Below, one piece after another: positions 50,877 to 64,000 of a stretch of 64,000 nt of DNA; positions within the stretch are counted from its first letter, which is position 1, and each line of letters starts with the position of its first letter. A program made the position numbers and the translations under genes. The notes beneath the pieces are model-generated. The model saw only the letters and a list, made by a program, of their open reading frames with translations, was not told the origin of the DNA and did not search any database. Source of the stretch: Prosapia bicincta (taxonomy: Eukaryota > Arthropoda > Insecta > Hemiptera > Cercopidae); assembly GCA_036971475.1 (NCBI GenBank), contig JBAIZL010000002.1, forward strand, positions 165,080,714 through 165,144,713, written 5' to 3'.

Positions 50877-52007
50877 TATATATATGTGTGTGTGTTTGTG
50901 TGTGTTAGTGTGTTTTTTTGTTTGTGTTTGTGTCTTCAAGGTTCTTCAGGCTAGTATGTTTCATTAAGGTAGATTAATACAAACTTACTTTTAGAAACAT
51001 AATTAGTATTCGTATTGACTGTGTTTTTATTAAACTACACAATTATTTGTATGCCAAGTAAAATAATTTAGAAGCAATTATAGGAGGAATAAATATTATA
51101 CAATTTATATATTAAAATGATTTGAGTTAAATATAAAAGAGTGTTCTTCAAGTTTACATTTCTACTATGACTCTTGTGTTACCATAAGCGATAAAAAATA
51201 CTTTAGAAAGTGTCAAAAAGCTACATAATCGTAGCGCTGACATGGTTTTAATCGATTGGGAGCCACAACTTCTAAAAATGTGTTTCACTAATCCTAAATA
51301 TATATTTTGAAGCATAAAATATCCCTCTATAAATAAAACGGCAAGGGAAAATTATTTAAAACTATTACAATTTTTCACGCGATCTATTTATGATTAAAGA
51401 AAGATAGAAATATGAGTAATATATCAACATAATCCCTTGATTGCAAGTATTACCTTGTAAGCTATATAAAACTTAGTTTTAGATAGATAGAAAGGCTAAT
51501 AATGTGTAAATATTGTAAACAATGTAATAGAAAGATCAATTAATACCAAGAATTGCCTTAGTTCGGGTTAACAAGTGAACGAACCAGAAATATTACTTAG
51601 TAACAATATGTATTCCTAGTACTATACTTAGTTCTAATAATATTACTTAGTAACAATATGTATCCCTAGTACTATACTTAGTTCTAATAATATTACTTAG
51701 TAACAATCGCAGAAGTCTCGATAAGGTCTCTTAGCTTAAAATTTGCACAAAAAGCTTTAAATATCTTTACATTTTATATAATATTTCATGTAAATCATCA
51801 TATGGTATCACTTGATTTGTAATAAAACTGAATTTTGACACAACTTAGAGCCTATTACATTGAATAATACAAAGCTATTGATTTTTTGATTACACACATA
51901 AAGTAAAATTACATCTACAACACTATTAAACGTTGTAACGATGTTTGTAGTATTTTATAACGATTATAGAAATATAAAATTGTAATAATTTCGAATATTA
52001 AATAACT
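50690..52007 (+). repeat. Diverged tandem duplication, copy B
   Basis: Partner of 48900-50300, same orientation. It contains its own TA-then-TG microsatellite (50806-50905) at the equivalent place and a 50-bp tandem repeat at 51591-51710 (TATTACTTAGTAACAATATG starts at 51591, 51641 and, partly, 51691) that copy A lacks. Confidence 0.7.
50806..50905. repeat. Compound (TA)n-(TG)n microsatellite
   Basis: TA repeats followed by interrupted TG repeats, matching in position the microsatellite of copy A. Confidence 0.93.
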
Positions 52008-53377
52008 TTCAAATTTAATAATTCTTCCGGCTTTGTATTTTCCACAGAGTGTAATCCCTTTAGTAAATTTTAGAAGGGTGAAGGGCATACGTGAGATATA
52101 ATTAAATAATAATACTTGTAAATAAGAGTGTAGTTCAGACATATTAAACTCGTAAACAGTAAAAGAAGGATTAAAATTAACAGACAATCTAATAATATTA
52201 CAATTTAATAATAGTTTCATTTACCTGTGTTTTGTAAAAAAGATATATATTTTAGAACTCACTAAAACATACTTACCGAATTTAAATTACTCACTAAACA
52301 GGTAACGTATTTTAATTTTCAAATACATATGTTTTCAGTTACTTTGAAATGTCTAAATTATCAATAAAATAGGATGAGGTTTAGGGTGTTTCAGATTAGA
52401 TCTATAGAGATGTAGAGGTTAATTGATTGCTTTCACTAAATGTCTCTAATCATGTAAACTATATTCTCACCTTTCCATTCGTATTTGAACCGATAAAGAT
52501 TTTTTTTCTTATTTTATAAATTTTTGTTTATTGTTTATAAAACATACCTTTACGTACAAATTCACGATTTATAATTTAGGCATTTATCTTGTTTTAAAAT
52601 CTCTGTAAATGAATATTGTAGCGATTATTCTCCAAAGTGTACAAGGCCAATACGTTCTTGATAAGCTTGAAAAAAATCTGATTTTAAACCTTCTCAAAAT
52701 TAGGGATAAATCGATGGGGAAGTGTTCTCAAAATTATTGTATTATTATTAAATAATTAATAATTGTTCAATATTAAAAATACCCATAAACTCTCAACTAA
52801 TACCTGAAAATCATGCAATATGTTAGGTTAATTTTAATTTATTTGATGTTAATGATTCCCCAAAATTAGTTCTCTTTGATTATTTTCACAACTAACATTA
52901 AAAACATTGCTATAGCTCCAACGCAATATGCAGGTACAATAGATAATGATACGGTTTAATTATATAAGTAAAACTGAATTTACTTGTAGTATTTTCTGAT
53001 GATGAAAACGTGGTTGTTGAAAGCTGTTTGACATAATAAAATATTCGTTTGAAATAAGTTGTTACTCCTGAGTTTTATCTCACAAGAAAAGCACAAGATT
53101 TGCACAGTCATTACAAAGAAATATCACTCCGTTCTTCCAACTATAACTACCAGTTTTACAGATCAACACTCACTGTTTGTTAGGATGAAATGGAATTAAC
53201 GCTTCTCTGAGAAGACGTGTTCGTTGGATTATATGAACTGCTAATTTAGCTCCAACGCAAATTACATTTTCCATAAGTAACAAGCAAAATCCCTTAACTT
53301 GATAATTCTACGTATAATTTCTACATAACTTTATTCTTGAATTTTGTGGCCCATTACGTTCAGTGAATCTTATTAAC
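52008..53377. other. A+T-rich spacer with a hammerhead-like string
   Basis: At 52992-53035 (+) CTGATGA (52996-53002) is followed by an imperfect stem AAAAC-GTG-GTTGT and GAAAGC. Stem III and stem I are not convincing. No gene seen. Confidence 0.35.
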
Positions 53378-53439
53378 CACTTAAACATTAGTTTATGACT
53401 ATCCGAACTGTCGGATAGTCATAAACTATTGTTTAAGTG
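53378..53439. repeat. 62-bp near-perfect palindrome
   Basis: Arms of about 29 bp (CACTTAAACATTAGTTTATG ... and its reverse complement) with one mismatch enclose a loop of about 4 nt (within CCGAACTGTCGG). It could form a cruciform or an RNA hairpin. No protein or known repeat is recognised around it. Confidence 0.9.
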
Positions 53440-56400
53440 ATTATTAAATTTATTGATTGTAATTTCTACTCTATTACTTTGAAAACTGGATAAAAACAAA
53501 TTAGGAAAAACATTTTACTTATTAGAATATCTGGTAGCTTCATCGCAGCATTTTCAAACCATTTTGTTTTGTCTGATATGAATCTATTTCAACAATAATG
53601 CACTATGGATCCTGCACCTGTTTCAGTTAAAATTATAAAAACCTGCTGCCTATTGGCTATACTCATAATTAAATTGTCCGTCTTCTTTCCTACGTTTAAA
53701 ACACATACTTGAATATTTCTTAGAAAATTGCTTAAAAGTGAGAATAAAATTAATTATTATTATTAAATAGTTATTGTTATTTATTTTGATAGGCAAAAGA
53801 TACTAAATCAATAAATATAAATATTAAAAAGAATAAAACATTAGTAGCCTATATAGTGATGTAGAATAATAAAATATAATTGATATATAAAGAAAAACAC
53901 CTGAAACAAGATTGTTTTCCACATGTTTTTCTAAGGCCACAGAGTTGATTTATACCATCTACAACTGTATTGATTGTCAACTGGATAATTGCATGATAGA
54001 GTTTTGTCATATTCTCGAAATGGTTATTATTATATAATTGCACCATGAAGGCACGCCTTAAAACAGGTAACAGTTCCCATTGTAACTGTAAATGGTTGCT
54101 ATTTCCGTAATTCTGGTTTTTAAATACCTATGACCAATATATACATGAAACGTATTTCATGAATGCTATAATGTTATTTTTGAAACACTAAATTCTACCA
54201 CCATTATTAGTCAGGATCACCTAGGCTGATGGACCATCAATAAAATAGAACTATTAATATTTGTTTCTTTTCCCCGTCTTAATATTGCCATGCCTGAAAT
54301 GCTGTTTGGGACCATAATCATTAAAATATATGTACTGAAAATCTATTTTAACAAGAAAAAATTAGTTACAGAGACATCTAGCGGTAATTCATTTAACGAA
54401 AAAAATAAAATTCTTAACCACATATACTACGATCTTATATTATTGTTATTTTCTATCACCAAAGATATCTCAAGTGAATACCTTATTATAATTCACAACG
54501 TAGTGGGGTACTAATAAACATATTGAAGTATCAAATTACAATAAAACAAAATGTGGGCAAACCCCGTAACTTGTGTATAAAATTATATCTCCACAACGTC
54601 ATGCCCATTACCTCAGGGTAATAATATTTTGTACTGTAATTACAGTACTGTAACTGTGTGAGTCTTATAGCTGTGTTAAGAATTGTCATTATTATACTTT
54701 TTCTTACCTAACCTGCTGACAAAAATCAACTTGCTTCCCATCTGGTAATTTTATTTTCTTCACTAATTTTATATTAGGCTCACACACTGAGAATATGAAC
54801 AATTTTAATAGTAATAACATATAAAGAGGTTTTGATGTTGTGATATATGATAACTTAATTTTTTAAATTATTTTATTCGTCAAAATAAATACAATAATCT
54901 AAACAACAAAACATGTAACAATCCTTTTGCGCATTACCTCAGGGAGAACTCAGTCTCAAACCCCTTCATATATCACAGATGCATATTTAACACTTATCTG
55001 TTGCATTTGCCAATGAATCTACTACAATTATTACCTCCGAATAAGACGATAGCTAACTGCTTGGATCTCGTTTAGTTAAGTGGACTTAAGCTAAATTAAT
55101 AAATACCATTCTATAATTAATCTTAAGCTAACATGTTTACATTTAGGAATGTCTCTGTGTCATAGAGTTAAATAACAACCTTTTAAAAAAAAGTAATGTA
55201 TTTAGTGATCAATAAGTTTATAAACAGAATATTTTATAGGTTATGATTGTAATTACAAATGTAAAGAGACTAACTTTTATTTAATAAAAAAGGAAGGTTA
55301 GATCGCTATTCTGCGCAGTATATTTACAATATATTTATATTTTTAATTTGCTTTAATTAATTACAAGATACTAATAACACATTAATATAGGCTGATAAAT
55401 ATTTTAATCAGAAATGGATTCAGATAATAATTTTCTATTAAATATCACCAACATTTCGTCTTTGCTTGTTTATCTTTTCATTATAAATATAATATGTATT
55501 TTAATAGGTGAAGAATATGATTTTTATACATAAATTGTGATTTTATAACTTTGCGGTAGCTAGTCATAAAGCAAACAACAGTCATTTTACCAGTGCATAT
55601 CTGTACTCGCGGAAAATCATTTATCCAATATTTAAATTATTAAATAGAAAAGATACTCGCAAATTACATGAAAAGTAAATTTATACAAACCTAATATAGA
55701 TAAAGTTTAAAACTTATTAACTCTTGAGAAGTTATATAAATACATAATAAAACATTGTTGTACCTTATAAAGAATCCAGATGTTTTCTAAAAAAATGAGA
55801 CACCTAAGCTGACGCAGTCTGTAAGCAGATAATTGCAGGTTTAAAGTAACAAACAACTTCATTAATTAAAAAGACTCGACACCCACTTAAATGTTTATTT
55901 AAATCTCCTTAGACGTACCGTAATGTAACTCCAGTATATAAGTTACCTTGTAAGATTAATTACTATGCTTAGCATTCATTACTTTGCCCTATATTTTGTA
56001 AAATGTTTAGTAGGTATTTAGTTATTTTGCGGTAAATGCCTAAACAAATTAGAAGGAAAATGTTTTTGTATTAATAATTGTTCCCGTAACTCTTTAAAAT
56101 TACACTAGGTTATGTTTTGAGAACATTCTTCTTACTCGGTTTATACTAAATTTGATGACCATAGTGGTTGATGACTAATTGGTTATTTTAATTACTTATA
56201 CTTCTGTATTAAACTTTAAGACACATTGTTTTCATGAAAGTGTAAAAATATTTAAAAAAATAAAGAACTATGTATTAAATTGGACAAAAGATTTCATAAT
56301 GTAATGCCTTTTCTTTTCCCATTTAGCGTTGCAAATGTTTGCTCGAAAAACACTGCATGCTAATATTAGGAGTAGGTAATATTATAAGTATACAACTCTA

Positions 56401-57125
56401 TGGGATACAATCTTGGTCTTCCAAACGTTTTCTAAATGGTGATTATTTAGCTTTAAAAATGTACATCAAGACAGAAATAAAATGATTTTGTAGCTTAAGA
56501 GGTTGTATTTATGTATAATTAATAATGTTGGGAATTAAGTGTAATATAATAGTGTGACGAGTGTTTCTTCAAGTGATCGGTTCCAAATCGTAAATCGAAA
56601 GTATTTTAGCACAAGACTATGTACTAAAATCGCAATAAAGAAGGGAGTCGATTCTGGAGTTGGTAATATTGCTTTCTCTTATTATGACATTGGAAAACTA
56701 GTAAGAATTACAAATCAAGTTTCCAGCTCTAAGCTGGAAACAAAATGAAAGAAAGCTATAGTTATATTACATTATTATTATTCTAGTATTTAGAACAATT
56801 ACTTGTGTTATGACCGATCACAATGTTAGTTTGTGAAATGATTCCTCTTTAGAGATACTGACCAGCTTGTCCTCAGAAACATGAGAATATGGACAATCAG
56901 TGGTAAACGAAGAATGTCTTCACGCACGGTAGTAGAGAAAACGCAGGTAAAATGGCTAGTAGCGACTTCAGTCAATCGGGCCTACGTTCATTTTAGCTAT
57001 CCTTATAATCAATTACATAAATCCTTTTAAATTATTTACATTCATTCAAAGGGATTCATAATGAATTTTAATCGTCCATGTAACTAAATTCTCTCATACC
57101 AATGATATTTCTACACATTTACTAA
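53440..57125. other. A+T-rich region without recognised genes
   Basis: Several short open frames (for example 54290-54514 and 56554-56748) lack any recognisable domain, conserved pattern or splice context. I see nothing I can support as a gene. Confidence 0.35.
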
Positions 57126-58587
57126 CACTCCATTACCCGCGCCTCTTATCGTGACGTGAGTGCTCGCGTGGAGTCTTTTTTGATCCCACTCAGTATTGCG
57201 GTCTTCTCGCCAATATAATTGGAACTGGTTCTTCATTTATGAGATTATTATCTCCCAACAAAGTATTGCAATGACTTGGTGAAATTTCATAGTTATTACC
57301 TGTTAGCAAGCTCGCTACGCTCGCCTTAATTTACTAGCCAGAGTCTTTGCTCTTGAACCACCGTGGTGGGCGATAAATTCATAAACGGTCCTTCAAAAAA
57401 CGACGAAATGTGATAGTTATTCGGTCAGTAGTATTGACTAGTATCATTAAAATAGATTACTAGGGAACAAGGTGGGAATCGTTTTTGAAATACAATTAGT
57501 CTATTCTATTTGAAACAAAAAGTTTCATTTATTCAAATCAAATTCTTATAAACTGTTTCCAGATAAAACAATTTCAGTAATAAAAACAAAAAACAGATTA
57601 ATATCGATTGTTCAAAAACATCTCTCGCAAACAATTTTTTGATGACTGGGGCACCCAGTGATATGGCATTTTCCACATTTCTTCTTTGATTTCCTGTCTG
57701 CTGCTCGTGGGCAAAAGTAACATCAAGAAAGGGATCCCACAGGTTGTTAATTTGTTCTCGCGGCTACAAAGTCCTCGAGGCCTAAAAAGCTCTTGCATTT
57801 TAGCTTTAGTATTCTAGGAATATTGTCCATACTCGCCCAACGGTGAACAGCTGGCTTCAGTAACTCGATTACTAGTGTGAGGTATTCCTGTCTGACAATA
57901 TTATTGAAATGGGTGTTTGCGCGGAAAATGTTTATTGCATTCACGCCTCCGACGTTCATCAGGTGATAAAAATTGTCAATGACCATCTTATGAAATTCCG
58001 GCTTACATCATATTGGTGACACATCTTATCGAGTATAACAACGCCGAATTTCGTGCTATTATAGTCTGTTATTATAATAGATTTCCTCTCATTCGTTGCT
58101 GTTATTATCATTCTCGTTATAATTATCGTCATCATCCAGCTCATCACTCCTAGAAACATTCACATCGACGAAATCCTCTTCTGCTTCGTCAGGATCATCA
58201 GGTCCCAATATCTCTTCATTATCACTTATAGTTTCGTCCAACCAAATGCGTAATTGTTTTTGTTCGCGTTCTAAACATATTTGCAAATGTTCCCGATCAC
58301 GTCCCGACATTGCACAGATTAAAATATAGAGCTAAAAAAAAACTTGTTGAAACAATCAGTATAGAGAGTATTCGCGTGGGGTCCTCCAGTCCCCCAAGCA
58401 GTGCAGCTTCCCGTTCTCACGTTTCTAACTGTATGGAGACAAAGGCAGTTGATGCGACACTATCATATTCAGAATCATTGAGGGAGAAGTTATTGAGATT
58501 GTCAAGGTCATTCAGCGACGCAAAACAAAAACAAACACAAAACAAAACGTCTGGGGTCCCAGGCGACCCCACGCGACTACTGGAGTG
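57126..58587 (-). mobile_element. piggyBac-like transposon, internally deleted, CTAA flanks
   Basis: It is 1462 bp between inverted ends CACTCCATTACCCGCG (left, plus strand) and CACTCCAGTAGTCGCG (right, minus strand). Both sides are flanked by CTAA on the plus strand (57122-57125 and 58588-58591), a 4-bp direct duplication as piggyBac makes, though the usual target is TTAA. A GGGGTC...GACCCC palindrome lies just inside the right end (58553-58571). The transposase within lacks its middle. Confidence 0.8.
57600..58310 (-). pseudogene. piggyBac-like transposase, catalytic centre deleted
   Basis: The minus strand begins with ATG at 58310: an acidic N-terminus (MSGRDREHLQICLEREQKQL, then PDDPDEAEEDFVDVN) of about 73 residues. 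Near 58090 it jumps, with a frame change, to the C-terminal part: DYNSTKFGVVILDKMCHQYD and FIRWSLTIF. After a shift it reads YHLMNVGGVNAINIFRANT, then the Cys-rich zinc-binding tail CYFCPRAADRKSKKKCGKCH with further Cys at CPSHQKIVCERCF. The STKxGVxxLDxM block is diagnostic of piggyBac transposases. The first catalytic aspartates are absent, so no transposase activity is expected. Confidence 0.82.
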
Positions 58588-59754
58588 CTAAATAAGTGTC
58601 TGAACTATTCAGTAATTATTATTATCATACGATGCTACAATCTTTATATATATATATATATATATATATGGATAAAAATGCAAATTAAAATATTACAAGC
58701 ACAATAGCTTCAATTGAATTTAAACAACCCAAACAATTTGCTCCCCCTTAATCGATTATTATTCTGGTAAGGAAAGATACGGTATTGGGGATGGATAGTT
58801 TAATGGTTTTGAATTTAAAAAATCAATCTAATCCGATTGGTAAGATTTAATGAAGAATTAAACTATCATCGGCTGCACATTTACGACAAAAACAAATAGA
58901 GGCGAGCAAATATTATCTTCTGCATTCTAGATAATTTGAAAAACTGTAAAATATTTTAGAAAGATACCTCTACGGATCGATATATATTGCTTTGATATTA
59001 TATCGGTGATATAACGTAAAGAAAAAGAACCAAATTGATAGGTTTCATAAAATTGTGTAGCAGACCAAAAGTTGAGTAGACTGGACTAATTACTCGGAAA
59101 TTTACGGAAAGGTGGAGAGATATAATGAGAACATAATATGTAATGAAATCGACGTAATCACGGAGAAAACTGTATCATGTGGAAGTAGTGCATATAGATA
59201 GAACAGTGTAGAAAATGTGTCTTTCATAGAAAGGCGATATTAAACTGTGCATGGTAACTAAAATGAAGAGGGAGTGTGATTGAAGAAGTTTAATTGCAAA
59301 AAGGTAAAAGGGTATGTACGTAAATTGTATTTCAAAACATTTAATAAGTGGTATTTTTATTGATACTCTTCTCCACAGTGAGACGTTCTTAAATTTCTTT
59401 ACTATGAGTCTCACCTATGCCATGTAAAGACTAGCAGTATTAGTAACTCTTTCTGATATTACACTTCCTAGTAATATTAACACGAGAGAATAGGAAAACT
59501 CAAATTCTGTCGCATAACGGGCTTGCCTAAAACAATCCTTACTAACGGAAAGTGAAAGATAGATTAATGGTATAAAACTCGGAAAAAATTAACTCTCTAA
59601 CAATCAAAATTATAAAAAAAAGAATAAGAATAAGGAGGAAAACGTTTCAATATAAAAACATGAGAAAAATAAAGACTGAATTTGATATATTCACAATCCA
59701 TGTTTTTCATGGCCCAGTAAGTATGGTATACAAATATCATTTAATAGTAATGTA
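58588..59754. other. A+T-rich spacer
   Basis: It contains a (TA)n tract at 58644-58669. No gene seen. Confidence 0.35.
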
Positions 59755-60330
59755 CTAGCGTTACCCGGCGCGCGTTGCTACGGCCGAAATTATAATTTTT
59801 ACAATAAGAAAGGCAAATCAAACATCTAAATAATTATATTTAATTTACTGAAATGCTAGAGGATAGACAATGTTTTTCTTCATTTTATTATACGTATAAA
59901 TATAAACATTTTAGTTGTCTCAAAATGTGAGCACGCAACATATAATTGTCCGTGGTAGAAGCTCGAATGTACCAAAATTAATCCAGCTGGTCAATGATTG
60001 TCCTTGTGCAGTGGTTATGATTATTGCGAATGCAAGACGCAAAGGAAATTGTAATCATTGAAATCAGTATGTAGATCTAATGAATACATTGGTATACATG
60101 GAGGTAGGACCATCTCTCCTTTGAACTTAGCTCCTCTGATTTCTGCATGGATCAAGGTGGGTGTCAGTGGTTAGTCTGTTTCCGTTGCACAGCTTTGGTT
60201 GATTCAAATTTCGCATGAATGTTAACGGTGATCCAACTTTTAATATCAATAAGTGTTATAGCAATAATTCTACATAGAATTTAGCAATTTATAATAATTA
60301 GTAAAGTATTTTTATTTTTACATAATGTTT
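59755..60330 (-). mobile_element. Helitron remnant: 3' terminus and helicase C-terminal region
   Basis: On the minus strand the helicase tail is visible across frames: SPLTFMRNLNQPKLCNGNRL, then FPLRLAFAIIITTAQGQSLT, and HGQLYVACSHF. These match the end of Helitron Rep/Helicases (LRNL..KLCNGTR, FPVRLAFAMTINKAQGQ, HGQLYVALSR). Downstream, the GC-rich string GCAACGCGCGCCGGGTAAC leads to CTAG at 59758-59755 followed by T. A CTRR end next to a T with a GC-rich segment just before is the Helitron 3' signature. The coding part is broken by stops and shifts. The 5' part is not identified. Confidence 0.7.
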
Positions 60331-60399
60331 ATAATTTTTAAAATAATTTGAGTAACTCTAGTATGGATATACATTTTACCATTACTTAAATAAGGCGGT

Positions 60400-61960
<1,561 letters not shown>

Positions 61961-63825
61961 TTTTATACGTATATACTAGTACTTTAGCGCCTAAATTGTA
62001 ATTGTAACAATACAATCCTAATAAACATTTAGTGACAATTAATTATAGAATATATAACCTTTAATCATAAATAAGAATTACAGACCCTTATAAAGTAATT
62101 ATAAATAATTCACAATATCTATGTGTATATTTCAATAGCACAGCTATCATCATCAGAAGGTTTTAATTAAATTGCGAAGCTAACTATAAATACCTAAACA
62201 TAAATAATTGAATTGGGGTAAATCCCATCATACTTTATAAATATTGAAAATCTGTTATTAAATTAAACCTTAAATGGTTAAATATGTAGATTTCAATTCG
62301 GTTACTCTATAAATGGGCCTACTATTTTTAGGATAGTTATATTGTTTTGAATTTTAGATTTAGGTGTTTTTATTATTTATTTACATTTAATATAAAAGTA
62401 AAACAAATTATTATTTACTATATTTGTTTAAAATAAGTGTTAGATTACTTTTATTATTGTACACATTATAATCAGACTACTTCGTTTTTTCCCCAAATAT
62501 CGCTTAACATTTAATATAAATGACATTTGTTATTGTTAAATATACAGTAAACCACCGTAAACAAGAATTCTCTTTATAACGCAAGGACTGCTTTAACGCT
62601 TCTAAACAAAGGATGCAAGCGCGTACGAATATTTAATGAAAACATCTGGTGTATTGTTCTGAAAAACAAACTGTCTTTTTTGCGTTTCCTTCTCTTTCCG
62701 TTGTTACAACAATTTAAATATTTAATACAGCCGTTTTTATTTTGCAGATTTATTTCTTCCTCTATATTAAAATCTTATTTAAAACTATTTAATTTTTTGT
62801 ATATATAAACGCCTAAATGTGTTTTTATTTTTATATCTACTCATACAAACCTAAAGTGATTTACTTGTAACATGTGATTTTTGTTAATCGGTAATTGTTA
62901 ATCAAAAGGTGGTACAAAGTTAACATATAATAACAGTCTATTGTTTTAGGAGTGTCAGATATTAGCTCGACAAATTTGCATTATCAAATTATACCTCCGA
63001 AATTAAAGTGACTTTATATCATGAAGTCAGCCACATGCCTATTTAAATGTCAATAAAGATAAAACCATTGTGTGTGTAGTGAGATATACTATTTTCTTTA
63101 TCTTGCCTGTGTTTAAATATATTTTCGGATGATGTTAGAGCAGAATTAGGACTAATAGAATTTCAGTGTATTTTTCAATGTGTATTGAATAAGGATAAGG
63201 TTCTACAAAATTATTAAATTTAAGTAAAAACCATTGTATTGTGCTATTACGCTTACTAAAACACTTATATGCCTAATGATGTTGCTCTAAAATAATACAT
63301 TTAGAGAATAAGACTACATTTCGATTTAAACGGTCATTGAGTAATGATACGTAGATTGACACTACCTGTTTAGTAAGTTTTACCTGAACATCTATGCTGT
63401 AAGTCTAATCAGCACCTTGAAAAATAGAACCCGTTTTAAAAGAAGCTCAATCGCTCTTCTTTGCGTACCATTATTTTAATACCGATATCCAATATCGTAT
63501 TACATTCATATAATATATATGAACGTTTACACGGCTTTATAAACGGAAATAAAAGTACTAATGACATTTAAAAAATTGAAAGTAAAACCTAATTAAAAAT
63601 ATTTTTTTTACTGAGAAACATCAGCATAATAGTTAACGATTATTTTTCCGTTGTATTTGATTTTTCAAATAATTTTAGCCTACCTCTTAATATGTAATCC
63701 TTTATTTCTCATCTTGTTTGTCGTTATTCATTTTTTGAAAACTAGTTATACTTTACAAATAATGTGTTACACGCGGAAGCTTTTCCTTCTATACGGTTTT
63801 CAAAACAATATTCAGTAAATTTATA
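61961..63825. other. A+T-rich region with one hammerhead-like relic
   Basis: At 62120-62165 the minus strand has CTGATGA (62156-62150), a well-paired stem ATAGC-TGT-GCTAT and GAAA, but stem III lacks the required U and stem I does not pair. No gene is recognised elsewhere in the interval. Confidence 0.4.
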
Positions 63826-64000
63826 GCTTCTTATTATTATTTGTATTTATTCTATACATAATATATAATCATATCATAATAATAAATATAATTACTGTAT
63901 TATATTATATTAATAATATAATAAGAATAATATATTATATACATAATAATAATATATAATATATCATAATATATATAATAATAATAAAATATAATGGTCT
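63826..64000. repeat. Almost pure A+T low-complexity end of window
   Basis: Irregular TAA/ATA/TA repeats run to the window edge. Confidence 0.85.

Noticed and set aside
58310..58591. 93-codon plus-strand frame rich in Ser/Lys
   Set aside because: It lies in the terminal region of the minus-strand piggyBac-like element, spans its GGGGTC palindrome and has no domain.

Overview
The window reads as non-coding-rich, strongly A+T-rich arthropod nuclear DNA, most likely insect. The evidence is one intron-bearing host gene with GT/AG splice sites, long (TA)n and (CA)n microsatellites, a satellite array, and remnants of nearly every class of eukaryotic mobile element. I see no bacterial gene, operon, CRISPR array or convincing tRNA or rRNA gene. 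The species cannot be named from this sequence.

Layout. 1-1502: the 5' end of a decayed Tigger/pogo DNA transposon (minus strand), cut by the window edge. 2.6-3.0 kb: a hammerhead-ribozyme unit between (TA)n tracts. 5.9-13.8 kb: a complete Ty3/gypsy-type LTR retrotransposon (plus strand) with two 1253-bp LTRs, a coiled-coil Gag, and a pol that shares the gag frame across one TGA and is later broken by a one-base frame change. 14.7-20.2 kb: the only host gene recognised, a six-exon short-chain dehydrogenase/reductase resembling 17-beta-hydroxysteroid dehydrogenase 8 (minus strand). The terminal exon of a tandem paralogue lies just upstream of it. 24.4-30.1 kb: a satellite of about 31-bp monomers arranged as a 1309-bp higher-order repeat present about three times.

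34.7-36.9 kb: a non-LTR retrotransposon relic split by a piggyBac-like element with TTAA target duplications. 37.6-37.8 kb: a second hammerhead unit of the 2.8-kb type. 39.9-41.7 kb: two Penelope-like element (PLE) 3' ends placed head to head, each ending in a 41-nt type I hammerhead ribozyme. 41.8-44.5 kb: another non-LTR relic (minus strand) split by an internally deleted pogo-like element with a TA duplication. 45.7-47.0 kb: an older PLE (minus strand) with recognisable reverse-transcriptase thumb and GIY-YIG endonuclease.

48.9-52.0 kb: a diverged tandem duplication of non-coding DNA. 53.4 kb: a 62-bp near-perfect palindrome. 57.1-58.6 kb: an internally deleted piggyBac-like element flanked by CTAA. 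59.8-60.3 kb: a Helitron 3' end with helicase remnants. 60.4-62.0 kb: a tandem array of roughly 160-175 bp units invaded by CA/TA microsatellites.

The strongest signal is the set of hammerhead ribozymes tied to Penelope-like elements. Three copies have an intact catalytic core and show compensatory changes in stem II. One lies in an intron of the dehydrogenase gene, on the strand opposite to the gene. PLE-associated hammerheads are known as a class; the particular copies and arrangements here are what deserve checking.
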